Below, one piece after another: positions 54,123-64,000 of a DNA stretch of 64,000 nt (position 1 is its first letter; each line of letters starts with the position of its first letter). The translations under genes were made by a program, and so were the position numbers. Source of the stretch: Luscinia megarhynchos (lineage: Eukaryota > Chordata > Aves > Passeriformes > Turdidae); the NCBI GenBank assembly GCA_034336665.1, contig CM067570.1, positions 23,331,002 to 23,395,001 on the forward strand, in the 5' to 3' direction. The notes below the pieces were generated by a model, which made no database searches, was not told the DNA's origin, and was given only the letters and a program-made list of their open reading frames with translations.

Positions 54123-55412
54123 TAACAGTTAAATCTACTAAGTGTTGCTGGAATCCCTTTTAGACAACTTAAAGAAGCTTAGTTTGAATTGCCTTACCAT
54201 GTTAAAAATATTTGATGAGTTAGAGTATGAATTTCAGATGGAGACTGCTCCCTGTGACTTGGACAACAGGTAACAGCTTGAGTTAGGGGAGCCAAATCCT
54301 CATCTGCAGTACTTTAGGTGCAGTACTTAGTCCTGTGTATTTATCAAGATAAGAATTTTTACAACTATTTAAAATCATAGCCCTTGACTTAGCAACATCA
54401 TACAAGGACTGGATTTGACATTACACGTGACTGGTTCCTGCAGAAATCACCTCATACAAGTGCTTCTTGCCCTGACACAGTGCAGCTTTCACACCACTGT
54501 TTGTGCACTGCCTTTGAAGGACTCCTAGAGGAGTGACAGGAAACATTCGCTAGCCACGGTCCTGCAGACGGAAAAACACAGTCTGCTGCTTTTCATCTCC
54601 AAGGAAGCCAGTTCCCAGAAAAAATACAGCCTTAATGTGCTGTCCTCTGAAATAACTGTCTACAATATTAAGTAAATTACAAAAAAGCCAAACACTCAAA
54701 AATTATGTTTATGCCTTACAAGGAAAATTGTAAGTCAACTCTTAAGTTATTTATCACAACTTTAGTCTCAGCAACAACAAAAACTATGCTGAATAACATT
54801 TCAGTTCTAACACAGAGAAAATATTAATTTTATACAAAGAGCAGTTTTTAAAATACATTTTAACAAAGGAAAGCCATATAGGACATCAGCATATTCTGTT
54901 ATTTGATTAGAAACATTTTGAGAGCAAATATATTAAGGCAACATTAAAAATCATAACTAGAAAGTACTTGATTAAAAAAAATAAATGCATACATTTTTAT
55001 TTTGCCACCACTCTTCAGCTAGAGCTGGTGAGTAGAGGTATAGTTCTTCCCTGTGCTGAACTGAGTTACCTGACAACACGGATAGCAGCAGCAGACTTAA
55101 AAGTATCTCATTCTAAAAAAATCTAGACTAATGCAAAAAAAAAAATTCTATTCTGATGGACACTTCTCAAACCCCAAATTTGTAAGAGACCAATATAATC
55201 AATTTTCATTTTTTCTTGTTAAACCTTAACAGCTTCAATACAGTTAAATAGAACCTGATAAAAATATGTAATTTAGTAAGAATTTAAATACAGAACAAAC
55301 ATCCCAATTAAGTATCTGCTACAACTGACATCAGTACAAGCCCAGACCTTGGAAAGCTGTGCATAGGGCTGAGAACAGGATTCTTTATTACAGAATTTCC
55401 AGTGTGTCCCTT

Positions 55413-62704
<7,292 letters not shown>

Positions 62705-64000
62705 CTGTAAAAGTGAACAAAACCTGCTGTAAAAAACATCAGAGATACAGAATAACAAGAACAAATATACTCAGCATTTTTAATTACTGCATTTTCAAAA
62801 ACATAAAGCCTCCCCATAAATTGTCTTGCAAACAGCAGAAATGCTGAATAGTATTAAATTACAACCTTTAAAACTTCCAGAGGTATATAAAATCTCTGCA
62901 AATTCATTCATAAGTGCCATAAAAATCAAAGCAGGGGGAGAAACAAGCTTTTCAAAATATTGCCTGTTTGAGGTGTTTAAAACCATCCCTTAATAATCAC
63001 CTCTTACAAACCCAAGTGCTGTACTAAGGAACTAGAAGGCAGATTATCTAAAAAGATGTATATGGGGTACATTTTTAGGTTGGTAAAATAATACCCAGAC
63101 AGTGCAAAACTGTACCTTTTCCAAGCCAAATGATATTTAATCTAGTCAAAGATAGCTGCTGTGCTTCTTGCAGGCTATAGTTTAGATTCTTAAAAGGAAT
63201 AGTGAATAAAATCAGTTACTGCACATCAGCTTCACAAATAACTCAATGACAGAAAAACAGGGAAGGCAGAATATGACATCTGACAAACAGGTGAGTTGCA
63301 TTCAGTGCACCAAAACTGATCCATCTCACTTCTGTTTGACACTACCTGGACACTGGCAGCCAGTCCTCCTACCAGCCACCAGAGCAGATTTTGAAACAAG
63401 GGAGTGAATAAATCAGGTGGCAAATAGAAGAAAAAGTCAAAACCCAGCAATGTTAGCACAGAGTGAGGGAAAATCAGCTGTCAGTTTGTAAAAGAAAACA
63501 GCAGAGCTCTGAAGGCCCTGACAGGTTATGTCAAGACACTTTACCTGGGTAAGAAACATAGAGATACATATGTAAATTTTGTCCTTCTGCTTTAATGCCT
63601 AGGACATAAAATACTGAGTGCCAGCTGACTTTTTAACATAAATTTATTTTTTAAATTATGAAGAAGGAGCAATTGTGTCTTTTCCTAAACAGGTATAGTT
63701 TTAAAAAACATTTTCTAATTGATTTTTCTCATTTCTGGCATTACTTAGCCAAGCAGCAGAGCAAAAGAATTCTCCTCTGGAAAAAAAAAGGCCTGGCACC
63801 AAACAGGCAGAATATTGACTTCTTCATGTCACTGATTAAGGGATGAATAATTCAATAACAGTTTAATTAAAAGAACAAAAATTACAAAAGAACAGTTTAG
63901 TACCTAACACTCCCACATAAAAAGGAGCTCACATAGATTTTCAAATTATTTTCTTGTTTGAATTATTTAATAAGCTACAGCAGCAATAGACAATTCTGGA
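62705..64000 (-). other. CERKL intron, continues past window
   Basis: I looked on the - strand for the next upstream exon (the segment that should hold the GGDG motif) and found none with suitable splice sites and homology. The window therefore ends inside this intron. Confidence 0.7.

Larger units (their letters stand above)
51977..54140 (+). other. ITGA4: ITGA4 3' UTR (approximate)
   Basis: Sequence after the ITGA4 stop has no further exon-like segment. It runs to a canonical AATAAA at 54117-54122, which is followed by a G/T-rich segment (gtgttgctgg). An alternative ATTAAA at 52658-52663 would give a much shorter UTR. The UTR includes a (TA)n tract at 52199-52227. The 3' end is inferred from the signal alone. 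Confidence 0.55.
53800..55412 (-). other. CERKL: CERKL 3' UTR (approximate)
   Basis: Noncoding sequence after the CERKL stop codon, AT-rich with several - strand AATAAA signals. Its true length depends on which signal is used, and with the distal one it overlaps the ITGA4 3' UTR. Confidence 0.45.

Noticed and set aside
63232..63459. Possible further upstream CERKL exon on the - strand
   Set aside because: The translation does not resemble the CERKL segment expected next (the one with the GGDG motif) and lacks a phase-compatible donor and acceptor.

Overview
The window is vertebrate nuclear DNA, most likely from a bird. It is mostly AT-rich noncoding sequence with multi-exon GT-AG genes. It carries a 5'-truncated CR1 LINE ending in the ATTCTATG-type 3' repeat typical of sauropsid CR1, and it has the ITGA4-CERKL tail-to-tail order known from human chromosome 2. 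A bird is preferred over a turtle or crocodile because the genes are compact, but that choice is an inference.

Layout. Positions 1-20300 upstream of ITGA4 hold no convincing protein gene. They contain the CR1 copy (about 7662-8599) and an isolated GC-rich tandem-repeat block (about 11930-13110) with 10-bp minisatellite arrays inside a duplicated unit of roughly 350 bp. A CpG island (about 20520-21560) covers the ITGA4 promoter, exon 1 and exon 2. ITGA4 occupies 20935-51976 on the + strand. I could assign all 28 coding exons, every intron is GT-AG, and every phase joins, giving 3075 nt or 1024 residues. Positions 51977-55412 hold the two facing 3' UTRs. From 55413 to 62704 the last eight coding exons that I can see of CERKL lie on the - strand. 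Its 5' part lies beyond the right edge of the window.

The two genes are neighbours with no known shared pathway. ITGA4 encodes the integrin alpha-4 chain, which pairs with beta-1 or beta-7 as the VCAM-1/fibronectin/MAdCAM-1 receptor of leukocytes. CERKL encodes the ceramide-kinase-like protein important in retina.

Main points of interest: (1) the alpha-4 cytoplasmic tail differs from the human tail at both residues I recall as critical for paxillin binding (Glu983 and Tyr991, human mature numbering), while GFFKR and the phospho-serine site are kept; (2) the 10-bp minisatellite block and its long stop-free frames; (3) a 26-nt micro-exon in CERKL; (4) candidate poly(A) signals that would make the ITGA4 and CERKL mRNAs overlap. 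I saw no CRISPR array, tRNA, rRNA or novel gene system.
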